From: Gemmatimonadota bacterium
GTDB taxonomy: Bacteria > Gemmatimonadota > Gemmatimonadetes > Longimicrobiales > Gaopeijiaceae
Direction: 5' to 3'
DNA: 64,000 nucleotides
Assembly: GCA_022826565.1 (NCBI GenBank)
Contig: JAJDUP010000005.1
Location: forward strand, 124,001-188,000
A program made the translations under genes and the position numbers. Below the pieces are notes generated by a model, which was not told the DNA's origin, did not search any database, and was given only the letters and a program-made list of their open reading frames with translations. This document shows positions 51,164 to 59,893 of this stretch, piece by piece. Numbering within the stretch: position 1 is the first letter of the stretch; each line of letters begins with the position of its first letter.

Positions 51164-52179
51164 TCCGGTCGACCGCGCCCTTGAGCGCTCCCGTGCGGGA
51201 ATTCCCGAAACCTGTTCTGGTGATCAGCGAGTGCCTCGAGTTCGAGCCCTGCCGCTACAACGGCGCGCGCATACACTTCGATCTCGTGCATGCGTTGGCC
51301 CCTCATGTCGAGTATTGCCCGGTGTGTCCGGAAGTCCAGGTAGGACTGGGAGTGCCGCGGGATCCGATCCGCATTGTGGCGGACGGGGGGCGGAATCGGC
51401 TCGTGCAGCCGTCCACGGGTCTCGATCTGACGGAAGACATGGAGGGCTTCTCGGCCCGGTATCTGGACGGCCTCGGCGAAGTGGACGGGTTCATCCTCAA
51501 ATCGCGGTCGCCGAGCTGCGGGACAGGCAGCGTCAAGGTCTTTGCCGGGGCCGATGCCGGAGGCGTCGTGCGGCGCGGCGCGGGCCTCTTCGCGGCGGCG
51601 GTGCTCGAACGCTACGGGCCTCTGGTGGTCGAGGACGAAGGGCGGCTTCGCAATCACCGCATCCGCGAGCACTTCCTCACCAAGCTCTTCGCGACCGCGC
51701 GGCTGCGGCAGTTGGCCAGAACGGGAAGAATCGCTGATCTGGTGCGGTTCCACGCGGCGTACAAGTTCCTGTTGCTGGCCTACAGTGAACGCGGACTGAG
51801 GGCACTCGGCCGGGTGGTCGGCAACCACGGCGGGGATCCCTTCGACGCAGTCCTCGCCGAATACCGTACCGGTTTCCTGGGAGCACTCGAGACCACCCCG
51901 AGCTACGCGTCGATGATCAACGTGTTTCAGCACATCTTCGGCTTCTTCAGCCGAGAGCTTGGCCGGGGGGAGAGGGTGCACTTCGGCGGGCAGCTCGACC
52001 GTTACCGGGAGGGACAGTTGCCCGCGAGCGCTATTGCCCTGCTGCTCGAGTCGTGGGCGATCCGGTTCGGCTCGGACTACATCCTGGACCAGGCGCTTTT
52101 CGTGCCATTCCCCGTGGCCCTGGCGAGCCTGGCGGATTCGGGGAAGGGGCGTGCGGCGGGTCGTTCCCTGACCCCGTAG
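51160..52179 (+). CDS. DUF523 (TudS-like) plus DUF1722 (YbgA-like) fusion protein
   Basis: 339 residues, ATG overlapping the photolyase stop. The N-terminal DUF523 domain (about 20-155) has the conserved cysteines SECLEFEPCRYNG, YCPVCPEVQVGLGVPR and KSRSPSCGTGSV; related TudS proteins hold a [4Fe-4S] cluster and remove sulfur from thiouracil. The C-terminal DUF1722 domain (about 200-320) has LVRFHAAYKFLLLAYSERGL and SMINVFQHIFGFFSREL. Fusions of these two domains have been described as thiouracil desulfidases. DUF1722 genes are also known beside photolyase genes (ybgA-phr in E. coli). A role in thiolated-base or UV metabolism is inferred. Confidence 0.88.
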   Translation: MIRSTAPLSAPVREFPKPVLVISECLEFEPCRYNGARIHFDLVHALAPHVEYCPVCPEVQVGLGVPRDPIRIVADGGRNRLVQPSTGLDLTEDMEGFSARYLDGLGEVDGFILKSRSPSCGTGSVKVFAGADAGGVVRRGAGLFAAAVLERYGPLVVEDEGRLRNHRIREHFLTKLFATARLRQLARTGRIADLVRFHAAYKFLLLAYSERGLRALGRVVGNHGGDPFDAVLAEYRTGFLGALETTPSYASMINVFQHIFGFFSRELGRGERVHFGGQLDRYREGQLPASAIALLLESWAIRFGSDYILDQALFVPFPVALASLADSGKGRAAGRSLTP

Positions 52180-52191
52180 CGGCGATACGGG
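52173..52191. terminator. weak hairpin at the end of the photolyase operon
   Basis: CCCGTA (52173-52178) pairs with TACGGG (52186-52191) around a 7-base loop that includes the stop codon. It lies in the 34-bp convergent gap before the DUF6263 gene. No T-tract, so termination is uncertain. Confidence 0.3.
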
Positions 52192-52213
52192 TAAACCGCG
52201 CCCCGAAGGAACG

Positions 52214-53020
52214 TCAAGGATCCGGGATCAGTTCCATCGTGGTCGTCGAGATCATCTTCATCGTCATCGCGCCCATGTCCATGTCGAGGGCGGTCTGGCT
52301 CGATTGGCTCTGGAAACGGCCCTCGGCGAGGTCCACGACCATCGATCCGGTCATGGTTCCGCTCGCCGTTACCCCCATGCCCGCCATGTCCATTTCCATG
52401 TCGAGCGGACCTTCGAACGAGATGGTTGCCAAGCCCCCCTCTAGGCTTACGAAGGTGTGGTTCATTGCCACTTCCACGGACACCGATCCGGCAGGGCCCA
52501 TGGCAAGACTCATCGGTGCGTCCTGCGTCCAGGAGGCCCCCGGGCTGACCTCCTCCTCGGGAAGGACGAAATAGCTCGACTCCGGGAAGACGCTTTCCAG
52601 GTCGAACCCGGCAACATCCGGCCATCCCTCGCTATCGACGATACCAAGCATTCGGCCACGTGTGTCCATTTCGGTCGTGAAGGAACTCCCCGAGAAGTCC
52701 GGCAGCATGTCCATCCCGGGCATGGGCATAGCCATTGTCATGGCGGTCGAGTCGATCGTCGACCGGTATCGAATCAGCTCATCCTCGACGCCCAGGACGG
52801 TTTGCGTCTGAACAAACAGCATGGTCATGAGAGGGCCGCTCGACGGCATCATCGGATTATCCATCTCCATTTCGACGGAAAGGGAATACCGGGATACCTG
52901 GCCCTCTGGCGGTACCAGCCTAAGCAGGACGGGAGCCTGCGGGCTCTGTCCGGTTAGAGCGGGTGCGGTCAGGAGAGAAAGTACTACGGCGGTTGCGACC
53001 CTGTGCCCTCGTGCGTTCAT
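52214..53020 (-). CDS. exported DUF6263-like protein of unknown function
   Basis: 268 residues from ATG 53020, GGGAGGG close upstream. A signal peptide ends near TAPALTGQ. The mature part is a Met-rich, beta-rich domain (MEMDNPMMPSSGPLMTML, GRMLGIVDSEGWPDVAGFDL, EEVSPGASWTQDAPMSLAMG) matching the architecture of DUF6263-type proteins, which pair a conserved strand set with a SPGASW-type motif. Role unknown, periplasmic. It is the last gene of the co-oriented run that includes the ABC exporter and aminotransferase, 25 bp after the permease-AttH gene. Confidence 0.65.
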   Translation of the reverse strand: MNARGHRVATAVVLSLLTAPALTGQSPQAPVLLRLVPPEGQVSRYSLSVEMEMDNPMMPSSGPLMTMLFVQTQTVLGVEDELIRYRSTIDSTAMTMAMPMPGMDMLPDFSGSSFTTEMDTRGRMLGIVDSEGWPDVAGFDLESVFPESSYFVLPEEEVSPGASWTQDAPMSLAMGPAGSVSVEVAMNHTFVSLEGGLATISFEGPLDMEMDMAGMGVTASGTMTGSMVVDLAEGRFQSQSSQTALDMDMGAMTMKMISTTTMELIPDP

Positions 53021-53045
53021 CGGCCCTCCCACAGTGTGAATGCGT

Positions 53046-54521
53046 TCAGCGTCCCCGGGTCCAGGTCTCGAAGAACCCGTCGCCGCTCTCTTGAACTTCG
53101 GTGCCGAAGAGACGTCCGGACAACTCCAGTCTTCCACGCATCTGGTAGAAGAGGGCGTTCGGACCGTCGGGTGCAATCGGAATCGGCGTCACCCGGGTGT
53201 GGCCGACGGTGACGGCGAGGGCGAGGGAGTCCGGTCCGTTGTCGGCGTGAATCGCGATGGCGGCAGGTGTGCCCCGGCCCTCGGGACCCGGCCATCGGAT
53301 GGTAAGGTCACGAATCGCGAAGACGCCTGCGAAACCGTGCTCGTCGGCCAGGTAGAGGAAACGGCCCCCCGGTGTCGCCTCCGCGCCCTCATTCGCCTGC
53401 GCGACTCCCCCATACAGCACGGAGTAGCGGCCGGCCCTCGCCTGTCCCCAATCCCACGTCACCCGCGACCAGGTGCCCCAGTTGTGATCGTGGTAGGTGC
53501 GCGCGTCCTCGAGCCGGTGACAGCGCCCGCCTTCGCACACGCTTCCCGTGGCACGAGCATCCAGGAGCGGGACCGTGTAGCCCGAGACGAAACCGCTGCC
53601 GCCGATTTCGACCGGCGGCAGGTAACGGCGCGTGCGCTCCGAAACGGTGAGGTCGACGGTGAGTTGGGCGAGGTCCCGGCTGGTTGCGCCGGCGTCCACG
53701 GGTACGCGGGCTCTTAGCCGGTAGGAGCCGTCGGGCTGGACCGTGACGCTGGACTGTCCGATCGCAAGGTCGGGGTCACCTTCCGCAAAGGCCACATCCT
53801 CCGGGCCGATCGTCACCGAATACACCGTCTCGGGTTCCGGTTCCGGAGCGACCCGGGTGGCCAGCATGCGGCCCCACCACCGACCGTCGGGAACGTCGCC
53901 GCCGACCATGTAGGTCAGGTAGAGCCACCCCGAATCGGGGAGCAGGACATTGAAGTAGTGCCACTCGGCCCAGGTCGTGTCCTGCGCCGCGGCACCGCGC
54001 GGGTGGTGCAGGCCGTCGATGGAGCGGTAGAGCTCGGCCGTCGATGGACCGCGCCAGCTGCGGTCGGCATCAACGTCCTCCCAACTGCCCGCCACGAGCT
54101 GGGGTGCAGCGCCGAGGTCCGTAGCCAGGTCCGGCAGTGTGGCTCCGGCCGAGATCGGAACCAGCCCGGTATCGGCCTCGAGGTAGAGGAGCTCGTCGTC
54201 GATCCAGGGGGCCGCCGCCGCGATCCGGTCGTCGAAGCGGGTGCCGGCGAGAACTTCGCGGTAGAGGAGCGGAGCCTGCTCGACGGCGAAGTACATCGAG
54301 CTTGCGCCGCCGGTCCGAAGCGTCTCCAGATCGATGCCCTCGGGCAGGACGATCAGGTCGCCGCCGCCCAGCAGTGCGCGGTCCCGCGCCTGATCGACCA
54401 TGGCCTGCCCCACGGAGAGCAGCACGATCGTGACCCCGACGCCGAGCGCGTAACCGCCCAGCAGGAGCGCGCTGCGCCCTGACCGTTGCCGCAGCGAGGC
54501 CCATACGAGGCGCAGGATCAT
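53046..54521 (-). CDS. fusion of ABC permease-like N-terminus with AttH/CrtC lipocalin-type domain
   Basis: 491 residues, ATG overlapping the ATPase stop. Residues 1-130 resemble the start of an FtsX/MacB permease: cytosolic MILRLVWASLRQRSGRSALL, one span (LLGGYALGVGVTIVLLSVGQ), then a MacB periplasmic-core-like segment. The three C-terminal permease spans are missing. Instead residues ~180-490 form an AttH/CrtC-type double lipocalin (AEWHYFNVLLPDSGWLYLTY, TYHDHNWGTWSRVTWDWGQA, YSVLYGG). AttH-like domains bind hydrophobic molecules; CrtC relatives hydrate carotenoids. This would put a lipophile-binding domain, membrane-tethered, on the outer face of the exporter (inference). Confidence 0.8.
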   Translation of the reverse strand: MILRLVWASLRQRSGRSALLLGGYALGVGVTIVLLSVGQAMVDQARDRALLGGGDLIVLPEGIDLETLRTGGASSMYFAVEQAPLLYREVLAGTRFDDRIAAAAPWIDDELLYLEADTGLVPISAGATLPDLATDLGAAPQLVAGSWEDVDADRSWRGPSTAELYRSIDGLHHPRGAAAQDTTWAEWHYFNVLLPDSGWLYLTYMVGGDVPDGRWWGRMLATRVAPEPEPETVYSVTIGPEDVAFAEGDPDLAIGQSSVTVQPDGSYRLRARVPVDAGATSRDLAQLTVDLTVSERTRRYLPPVEIGGSGFVSGYTVPLLDARATGSVCEGGRCHRLEDARTYHDHNWGTWSRVTWDWGQARAGRYSVLYGGVAQANEGAEATPGGRFLYLADEHGFAGVFAIRDLTIRWPGPEGRGTPAAIAIHADNGPDSLALAVTVGHTRVTPIPIAPDGPNALFYQMRGRLELSGRLFGTEVQESGDGFFETWTRGR

Positions 54522-55192
54522 GGAGCGGTCCTCCCGTCCACCACTTCGATGCTGCGCTTTGCGCCAGCCGCGAGCTCAAGGTCGTGGGTCGCGACCACGA
54601 CGGTGGTCCCTTCGGCGTTCAGCGACTGGAAGAGAGCGAGCACCTCCCGCGATGTGGCGCGGTCCAGTTCACCGGTGGGCTCGTCGGCCAACACGAGCGC
54701 GGGCTCGTTGGCGAGGGCGCGTGCGATCGCGACGCGCTGGCATTGACCGCCCGAGAGTTCTCCGGGTCCGTGATGGAGCCTGTCGGCAAGAGCGACCCGA
54801 TCGAGCACGGCCGCGGCTCTTGCGCGCCGGCGCCCGCGGGGGACGCGCGCGGCGGCGAGGGGAAGCTCCACGTTCTCGAGCGCGGTGAGCATCGGCAGCA
54901 GGTGGAACCGCTGGAACACGAGGCCGACCTGATTGAGGCGGAGGGCAGCCCGTTCCTCCACCGACATCCGTGCGAGGTTGCGGCCCAGAAAGACCACCTC
55001 GCCCGAAGTGGGCGTGTCGACGCCGCCGAGCAGGTGCAGCAAGGTGGACTTGCCGGAACCGCTCGGTCCCGTGACTGCCAGGAAATCTCCGCGCGGGACG
55101 TTGATGGAGACACCGCGGAGCGCCCGCACCCGGGCCCGTCCCGTGCGGTAGTCGCGCGTCAGGTCGCGTGCGGCGACAACGATCTCGCTCAC
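54518..55192 (-). CDS. LolD/MacB-type ABC transporter ATPase (AttE-like)
   Basis: 224 residues from GTG 55192, overlapping the upstream permease stop as GTGA and the downstream fusion gene as ATGA. Walker A GPSGSGKST, Q-loop NQVGLVFQRFHLLPML, signature LSGGQCQRVAIARAL and Walker B LVLADEPTGELD, then the H-loop VVATHDLEL. This is the MacB/LolD/FtsE subfamily that powers lipoprotein, peptide or lipid export. The signature has a Cys (GGQCQR) in place of the more usual Gln or Arg. It serves the two FtsX-type permeases just upstream. Confidence 0.92.
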   Translation of the reverse strand: MSEIVVAARDLTRDYRTGRARVRALRGVSINVPRGDFLAVTGPSGSGKSTLLHLLGGVDTPTSGEVVFLGRNLARMSVEERAALRLNQVGLVFQRFHLLPMLTALENVELPLAAARVPRGRRRARAAAVLDRVALADRLHHGPGELSGGQCQRVAIARALANEPALVLADEPTGELDRATSREVLALFQSLNAEGTTVVVATHDLELAAGAKRSIEVVDGRTAP

Positions 55193-56367
55193 GGGGCCTC
55201 CTTGTGCAGGATGGACGCCACCTCAAGCCGCGTCGCGTTGAGCGCCGGAATGAGCCCCGCGGCCGTTCCGGCAACCAGCAGCAGCGCGAAGGCGGTCACC
55301 AGGCTGTCGGCGCTCACCACGAAGAACCGCACCGCGACCGGCAGGCCGGGGAAGTCCGAGAGGATCGACTCGAGGTATCCCGCCACCGCCACCGAGAGCG
55401 CGACACCGATTCCGCCGCCGATCGCGCAGAGCACCATGCTCTCGGCGGCGAGCCCGCCCACGATCCACCGCCGCGAGAGACCGATCGCGCGCAGGGCCGC
55501 GATCAGCCCCAGCCGCTCGCTCACCGACACGGCGGTCAGCGTGCCGACGAGAAGGGTGGCTACAACGAGGCTGACCGTCGCGAGGATCAGCGCCGTCTGC
55601 CGGAAGTAGGACAGGCGCGCGTCGAGGCGTTCCGAGATCCCGGCCAGCGTCACGATCTCCACTCGGTCGATCCGGGCCAGGATCGCGGCTCGCACCGAGT
55701 CGGGGTCGGACCCCTCGCCGATCCGGATCATCGCGAACGACACCTGATCGTCCTGCGACGAGAGCGCCTGCAGATCGTCGAGGCGCAGGACCACCTGAAG
55801 GTCGCCGCGGGACGCGAAAGCGAACTCGCCGACTCCGGAGACCTGTGCAGTGGCACGGCGTCCCCAGGCTCCGGAAGCGCCGGCCGGCCGCAGACGCACC
55901 ACGCTCCCGGGCTCCGCGCCGAGCGAGTCCCCCACCTCCGCGTCGGTAAGCACCTCGCCGGGCCGGGGCATCTCGCCTTCGGTGAGCCGATACAGGCCCT
56001 GGTCGCCCGAATCCATGCCGAGCGCCAGCGCCTCGACGGAAGGTCGCGCATCGTCAGCGGCCTCCACCGTGACCGAGGCCGCGAGGACGGGTGCGACGCG
56101 CTCGACCCCGGCCACGCTCGCCACGCTGTCCCGCAGGGTCGCGAACCCGGGCACCGTCGCCTCGGTGTCGAAGGGGAGGGTGCCCCTCGGGGTGAGCCGC
56201 AGCTCATAGCCGCGCGACTCGAGCAGTTCCCCGAAGCTCTGCGTGATTCCGCGGCCCAGCATGAGCATGTCGGCGAGCATGGCGGTCGTGACCGCGACGC
56301 CGGCCAGGGTGAGCAGGGTGCGGAGCGGGCGCGTGCGGAACTCGCGCATGGAATTGAGTGCCAGCAT
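55189..56367 (-). CDS. FtsX/MacB-type ABC permease
   Basis: 392 residues from ATG 56367. Full family layout: N-terminal MLALNSMREFRTRPLRTLLT and span (LAGVAVTTAMLADMLMLG), a ~220-residue periplasmic MacB-core domain, then three C-terminal spans including LGLIAALRAIGLSRRWIVGG and the end motif AGLIPALNATRLEVASIL. It is the complete permease of this system. Six bases separate its start from the stop of the shorter permease upstream; its own stop is GTGA-coupled to the ATPase. Confidence 0.9.
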   Translation of the reverse strand: MLALNSMREFRTRPLRTLLTLAGVAVTTAMLADMLMLGRGITQSFGELLESRGYELRLTPRGTLPFDTEATVPGFATLRDSVASVAGVERVAPVLAASVTVEAADDARPSVEALALGMDSGDQGLYRLTEGEMPRPGEVLTDAEVGDSLGAEPGSVVRLRPAGASGAWGRRATAQVSGVGEFAFASRGDLQVVLRLDDLQALSSQDDQVSFAMIRIGEGSDPDSVRAAILARIDRVEIVTLAGISERLDARLSYFRQTALILATVSLVVATLLVGTLTAVSVSERLGLIAALRAIGLSRRWIVGGLAAESMVLCAIGGGIGVALSVAVAGYLESILSDFPGLPVAVRFFVVSADSLVTAFALLLVAGTAAGLIPALNATRLEVASILHKEAP

Positions 56368-56373
56368 GAATTG

Positions 56374-57279
56374 CTAGCGTCCGACTTCGTCGAGAGGGTT
56401 GGACGCCAGCAGCCTGACAGCCGCGAACACGCCCGCCGCCATGCCCAGCAGTACCGCCAGCGCCAGTGCCTCGGTCACGACCCCGCCCGTCACCTGGGAG
56501 AACACCAGCGTGGTGTCGTAGTAGCGCTGGTAGTAGGCGTTGACCACCGCGGAACTCGCGATCCCGACGCCGAGTCCGGCGGCTCCGCCGAGTGTGGACA
56601 GCAGCGCGGCCTCGGCCACCGTCCACCAGAACAACAGGCGGCGGGGGATGCCGGTTAGGCGCGCGGCCGCGACCGGCAGGCGCCGCTCCTGGACCTTCAG
56701 GATCATGATGCAGGCCAGGAACACGCCGCCCGCGATCAGGGTGATCGCCGCGATCGCCGTGTGAAAGCGGCTGACGACGCGGAACGTCGTGGACGACCGC
56801 TCGGCCACCTCGCTGACGGGCAGGACCTGGGCGCCGGGAAGCAGCGGGTCGAGATCGGCTGCCAGCGTGGCCAGGTCGGTCCCGGGCCGGGTACGCACCG
56901 TGAAGTAGTCGACCTCGTTCCGCCGGCCGGTCAGCCCCTGCAGGTGCGGCAGGTGGAACAGCACGCGCGGCCGCGTCGCGTTGAGCGCGGCGGGGTCGGG
57001 CGGCGGCTCGAGGATGCCCGCGACCACCGCGGCGCAGGGTTCGGCCTCGATCGCGGGGCGCACGGAAACGGTGGAACCGACGGTCAGGCCGGCAGCGGCG
57101 GCGTAGGGACGTTCGACCAGCACCTCGAACCGGTCCGGGCAGTCCTGGGCGGCTGCCTTCAGTGGCATCCAGGGCAACAACGCGACCGAAGCTGCCGACA
57201 CGACGACCGCACGAGAGCGCCAAATGGCACGCCGCCGTGCATGCCTCCCCACCCGCTTTGCGACGCCGGCCTTCAGCAA
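56374..57279 (-). CDS. FtsX-type ABC permease, short periplasmic domain, start uncertain
   Basis: The frame is open far upstream through hisC, so the start must be chosen: TTG 57279 (about 301 residues) gives a basic N-terminus (KAGVAKRVGRHARRRAIWRS) before a first span (VVVSAASVALLPWM); GTG 57252 is an alternative, and neither has a good ribosome site. A small periplasmic domain follows (DRFEVLVERPYAAAAGLTVG, FTVRTRPGTDLATLAADLDP), then three C-terminal spans with VQERRLPVAAARLTGIPRR and the FtsX end motif LASNPLDEVGR. It pairs with the permease at 55189, as AttF pairs with AttG. Confidence 0.75.
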   Translation of the reverse strand: MLKAGVAKRVGRHARRRAIWRSRAVVVSAASVALLPWMPLKAAAQDCPDRFEVLVERPYAAAAGLTVGSTVSVRPAIEAEPCAAVVAGILEPPPDPAALNATRPRVLFHLPHLQGLTGRRNEVDYFTVRTRPGTDLATLAADLDPLLPGAQVLPVSEVAERSSTTFRVVSRFHTAIAAITLIAGGVFLACIMILKVQERRLPVAAARLTGIPRRLLFWWTVAEAALLSTLGGAAGLGVGIASSAVVNAYYQRYYDTTLVFSQVTGGVVTEALALAVLLGMAAGVFAAVRLLASNPLDEVGR

Positions 57280-57341
57280 GGACGCGGGTGCACCGGTCAG
57301 CGGCCCAAGCGTCGTCGGACCCGCCGCGCGAGGTGTCGCGG

Positions 57342-58508
57342 CTACCTCGTTCCCGTGGCCGTCATCCCGTCGGGGAAGATCTCGTTCCATCCCGCGAGGA
57401 AGCGCTCCATCTCGTCCTCGGTCCCGATCGACACCCGCAGATAGTCCAGCATCGGCGGGAAGTCGCGGCCCACGGCGACATCGCGCTGGCGGAACGCCGC
57501 CCTCACCTCGGACGCCGGACGGCCGGTGTGGACCATGAAGAAGTTGGTCTCCGACGGGATCACCTCGAAGCCCTGGCCTCGGAGCTTGTCCGCAGTGGCG
57601 TCCCGAAGCGCGATGGTCGTGTCCCTGACATACGCCTCGGACTCGGTGTCCTCGAGCGCTGCCACGCCGCCCCACTTCACGAGCGCGTTGATCGTGCCGG
57701 TGGTGTAGGTCCGCATCTGGTCGATCATCTCGGGCGGGGCGATCCCGTAGCCGAGGCGCAGGCCCGCCATGCCGTAGATCTTGGAGAAGGTGCGGGTCAC
57801 GAGGACCTTGCGGCCTTCCTTGATGTAGGGGACCGCGGTAGCGTAACGCGGATCCTTCACGAAGTGGTGGTATGCCTCGTCGATCAGGACCGGGATGTCC
57901 TCGGGAATGTTGTCGAGGAGGTGCCGGATGTCCGAATCGGGGACGACCACGCCGGTCGGGTTGTTGGGGTTGCAGACGTAGACCATGCCGACATCGCGGT
58001 AGTTGCGCTTCGTGACCTGGATGAGGTCGTCGATGTCCTGGGTATGGTCGGAAAGGAGCGGCCGGATGATCGCGTCGGCGTCCACGCCGGAGGCGGCCCG
58101 GTACACGGTCAGGAAGGTGGGCTCGACCCCGACCACCTTCTCCTCGTGCCTGAGGAACGCGAGCGCGGCGACCTTGAGCGTCTCGCCGGACCCGGCGTGC
58201 ATGATGATGTGGTCGGTGCCGACGCCGTGGTGCTCGGCGATCTTCTCGAGGACGTCGCCGTCGGGGTAGCCGTACCGGTTCGAGTACTTCCAGGCGGCGT
58301 TCATGGACGCCATCATCTTCTCGGAAGGGCCGTACGGGTTCTCGTTGGAGGACAGCTTGGCGAGGTCGTCGTAGGGGTCGACCGGGACGAGGCCCTTGGG
58401 GGGAGGCGGCAGCGTGAGGCCGAGAGCGGACCTGGGCCTGAGCCCGGCCGCGCCGAGGGCGGCGACCGCGCTGCCCATGAAGTGACGACGAGAAAACCTG
58501 GTGTTCAT
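57342..58508 (-). CDS. Tat-exported HisC-like PLP aminotransferase
   Basis: 388 residues from ATG 58508 with AAGGAG eight bases upstream. The N-terminus is a twin-arginine signal, FSRRHFMGSAVAALGAAGL, ending near residue 30. The rest is a complete fold-type I aminotransferase of the HisC group: LSSNENPYGPSEKMMASM, VCNPNNPTG, IDEAYHHFV, TFSKIYGMAGLRLGYG with the PLP lysine, and DYLRVSIGTEDEMERFL. Histidine synthesis is cytoplasmic, so an exported copy probably acts on another amine or amino acid in the periplasm; Tat export fits folding with PLP inside the cell. It opens the run leading to the ABC exporter. Confidence 0.88.
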   Translation of the reverse strand: MNTRFSRRHFMGSAVAALGAAGLRPRSALGLTLPPPPKGLVPVDPYDDLAKLSSNENPYGPSEKMMASMNAAWKYSNRYGYPDGDVLEKIAEHHGVGTDHIIMHAGSGETLKVAALAFLRHEEKVVGVEPTFLTVYRAASGVDADAIIRPLLSDHTQDIDDLIQVTKRNYRDVGMVYVCNPNNPTGVVVPDSDIRHLLDNIPEDIPVLIDEAYHHFVKDPRYATAVPYIKEGRKVLVTRTFSKIYGMAGLRLGYGIAPPEMIDQMRTYTTGTINALVKWGGVAALEDTESEAYVRDTTIALRDATADKLRGQGFEVIPSETNFFMVHTGRPASEVRAAFRQRDVAVGRDFPPMLDYLRVSIGTEDEMERFLAGWNEIFPDGMTATGTR

Positions 58509-58586
58509 CCTGTTGTCTCCTTGCTGAACCGGGATCCTGACCCCATCCGATGCAGCCGATCCGTCGTGGCCGGACTGCCTATGGCA

Positions 58587-59804
58587 TCATAGGCGGATGC
58601 AGGGTGGCGCGCCAGTAAACCGCGCCCGCTGACCGCGCCCGCTCAGGGTGGCGGCCAACTCCGCGAGGCTGTCGAGATCGTGGACCGGTCGATGCTCATC
58701 CACCTCGGGCAACAACGCCTTGATGCCAGCGGCCCGAGGGGCGAAGGCCCGGTAGCGGAGCAGCGGATTCAACCAGATTACGCTTCGGCACGACTTGCGC
58801 AGCCGGCGGGCCTGGGCGCGGATGCCGTCGCCGCCCTCGCGGTCCAGTCCGTCGGTGACGAGGAGGACGACGGCGCCCTGAGCGAGGAGCCGGCGGGACC
58901 AGTGCAGGTTGAAGGCCTGGAGCGAGGCGCCGATGCGCGTGCCGCCGTACCAGTCCTGCACCGTGCTGCCGATGCGGTCGAGGGCGCGGTCGACGTCGCG
59001 GTCGCGCAGCAGGCGGGTGATGTTGGTGAGGCGGGTGCCGAAGACGAAGGTGTGGACGCGGTCGGCGGCGTTGGTGAGCGCGTGGAAGAAGTGCAGGAGG
59101 ATGCGCGAATAGGACTCCATCGAGCCGGAGATGTCGCAGAGGGCCACGATCGTGGGCCGGCGGGTCTTCATCGACTGCCGCTGCAGGGGAAGTGGGCACC
59201 CGCCGGTGCGGACGCTGGTGCGGAGCGTGCGGCGCAGGTCGATGAAGCGGCCCCGCGGATCGGGCTCGTGGCGGCGGGTGAGCACCGGGCGAAGGTCGAG
59301 CCTGAGCGAGCGGATGGCCTCCTTCGCCTGCACGACTTCGGCGGCGGTCATCTCCTCGAAGTCCTTGGTGCGGAGGACTTCGGTGGGGGAAAAGGCCAGC
59401 CGCAAGGGGATTTCGTGTGCGACTTCGCGCTCGGGCAGGGCTTGCGGACGCGGCGCGGCCTCGTCTTCGGGCGACAGCCGGGCCGGAGCGCGGGACGGCG
59501 GCTTTTCGACGGGGATCTGCGAGCGTGAAAGCAGCGCGTTGAGCGCCTCGTCCGCACCGAACGGATCGCGCCAGAAGATGCGGAAGGCGCTGTCGAAGAC
59601 GTGGCGGTGCTCGCGCTTCGAGACGAGGGTGCCGTGCAGGGCCCAGTAGAACTGCCGCCTTGCGGTGATGTCCACGGCGGTCAGCGCGCGGGCGGCGGTG
59701 ATCGTGTGGCCGGGTCCGACGGGCAGGCCGGCGGCGCGCAGCAGGCGCACGAAGTGCGCGACGTTTTCGGGGAGGCGGCCGGGGTGGGTGGGCGTGCCGG
59801 TCAT
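58587..59804 (-). CDS. CoxE-like VWA-domain protein
   Basis: 405 residues from ATG 59804 (a TTG two codons earlier is also possible). An N-terminal helical region (VAHFVRLLRAAGLPVGPGHT, RREFYWALHGTLV-type) precedes a C-terminal von Willebrand A domain with the metal-site DISGSMESYS and LVTDGLDREGGDGI. CoxE proteins work with a MoxR/CoxD AAA ATPase in maturation of molybdenum hydroxylases such as CO dehydrogenase. No MoxR gene or hydroxylase is visible here. XdhC-type chaperones are encoded 10 kb away at 46953-48013. Confidence 0.85.
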   Translation of the reverse strand: MTGTPTHPGRLPENVAHFVRLLRAAGLPVGPGHTITAARALTAVDITARRQFYWALHGTLVSKREHRHVFDSAFRIFWRDPFGADEALNALLSRSQIPVEKPPSRAPARLSPEDEAAPRPQALPEREVAHEIPLRLAFSPTEVLRTKDFEEMTAAEVVQAKEAIRSLRLDLRPVLTRRHEPDPRGRFIDLRRTLRTSVRTGGCPLPLQRQSMKTRRPTIVALCDISGSMESYSRILLHFFHALTNAADRVHTFVFGTRLTNITRLLRDRDVDRALDRIGSTVQDWYGGTRIGASLQAFNLHWSRRLLAQGAVVLLVTDGLDREGGDGIRAQARRLRKSCRSVIWLNPLLRYRAFAPRAAGIKALLPEVDEHRPVHDLDSLAELAATLSGRGQRARFTGAPPCIRL

Positions 59805-59893
59805 GGTCAATCAATACGGTGCTCTCGCGCTGAAGTCGATTCGCCGCGATGGAACCTCGGGAACACCGGCCGGGTGCCGGACTATCCTTGAGG

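Noticed and set aside
52214..53176. longer start for the DUF6263-like protein at 53176
   Set aside because: The extension reads antisense-like low-quality sequence over the end of the permease-AttH gene; the ATG at 53020 has a strong ribosome site and gives a signal peptide.
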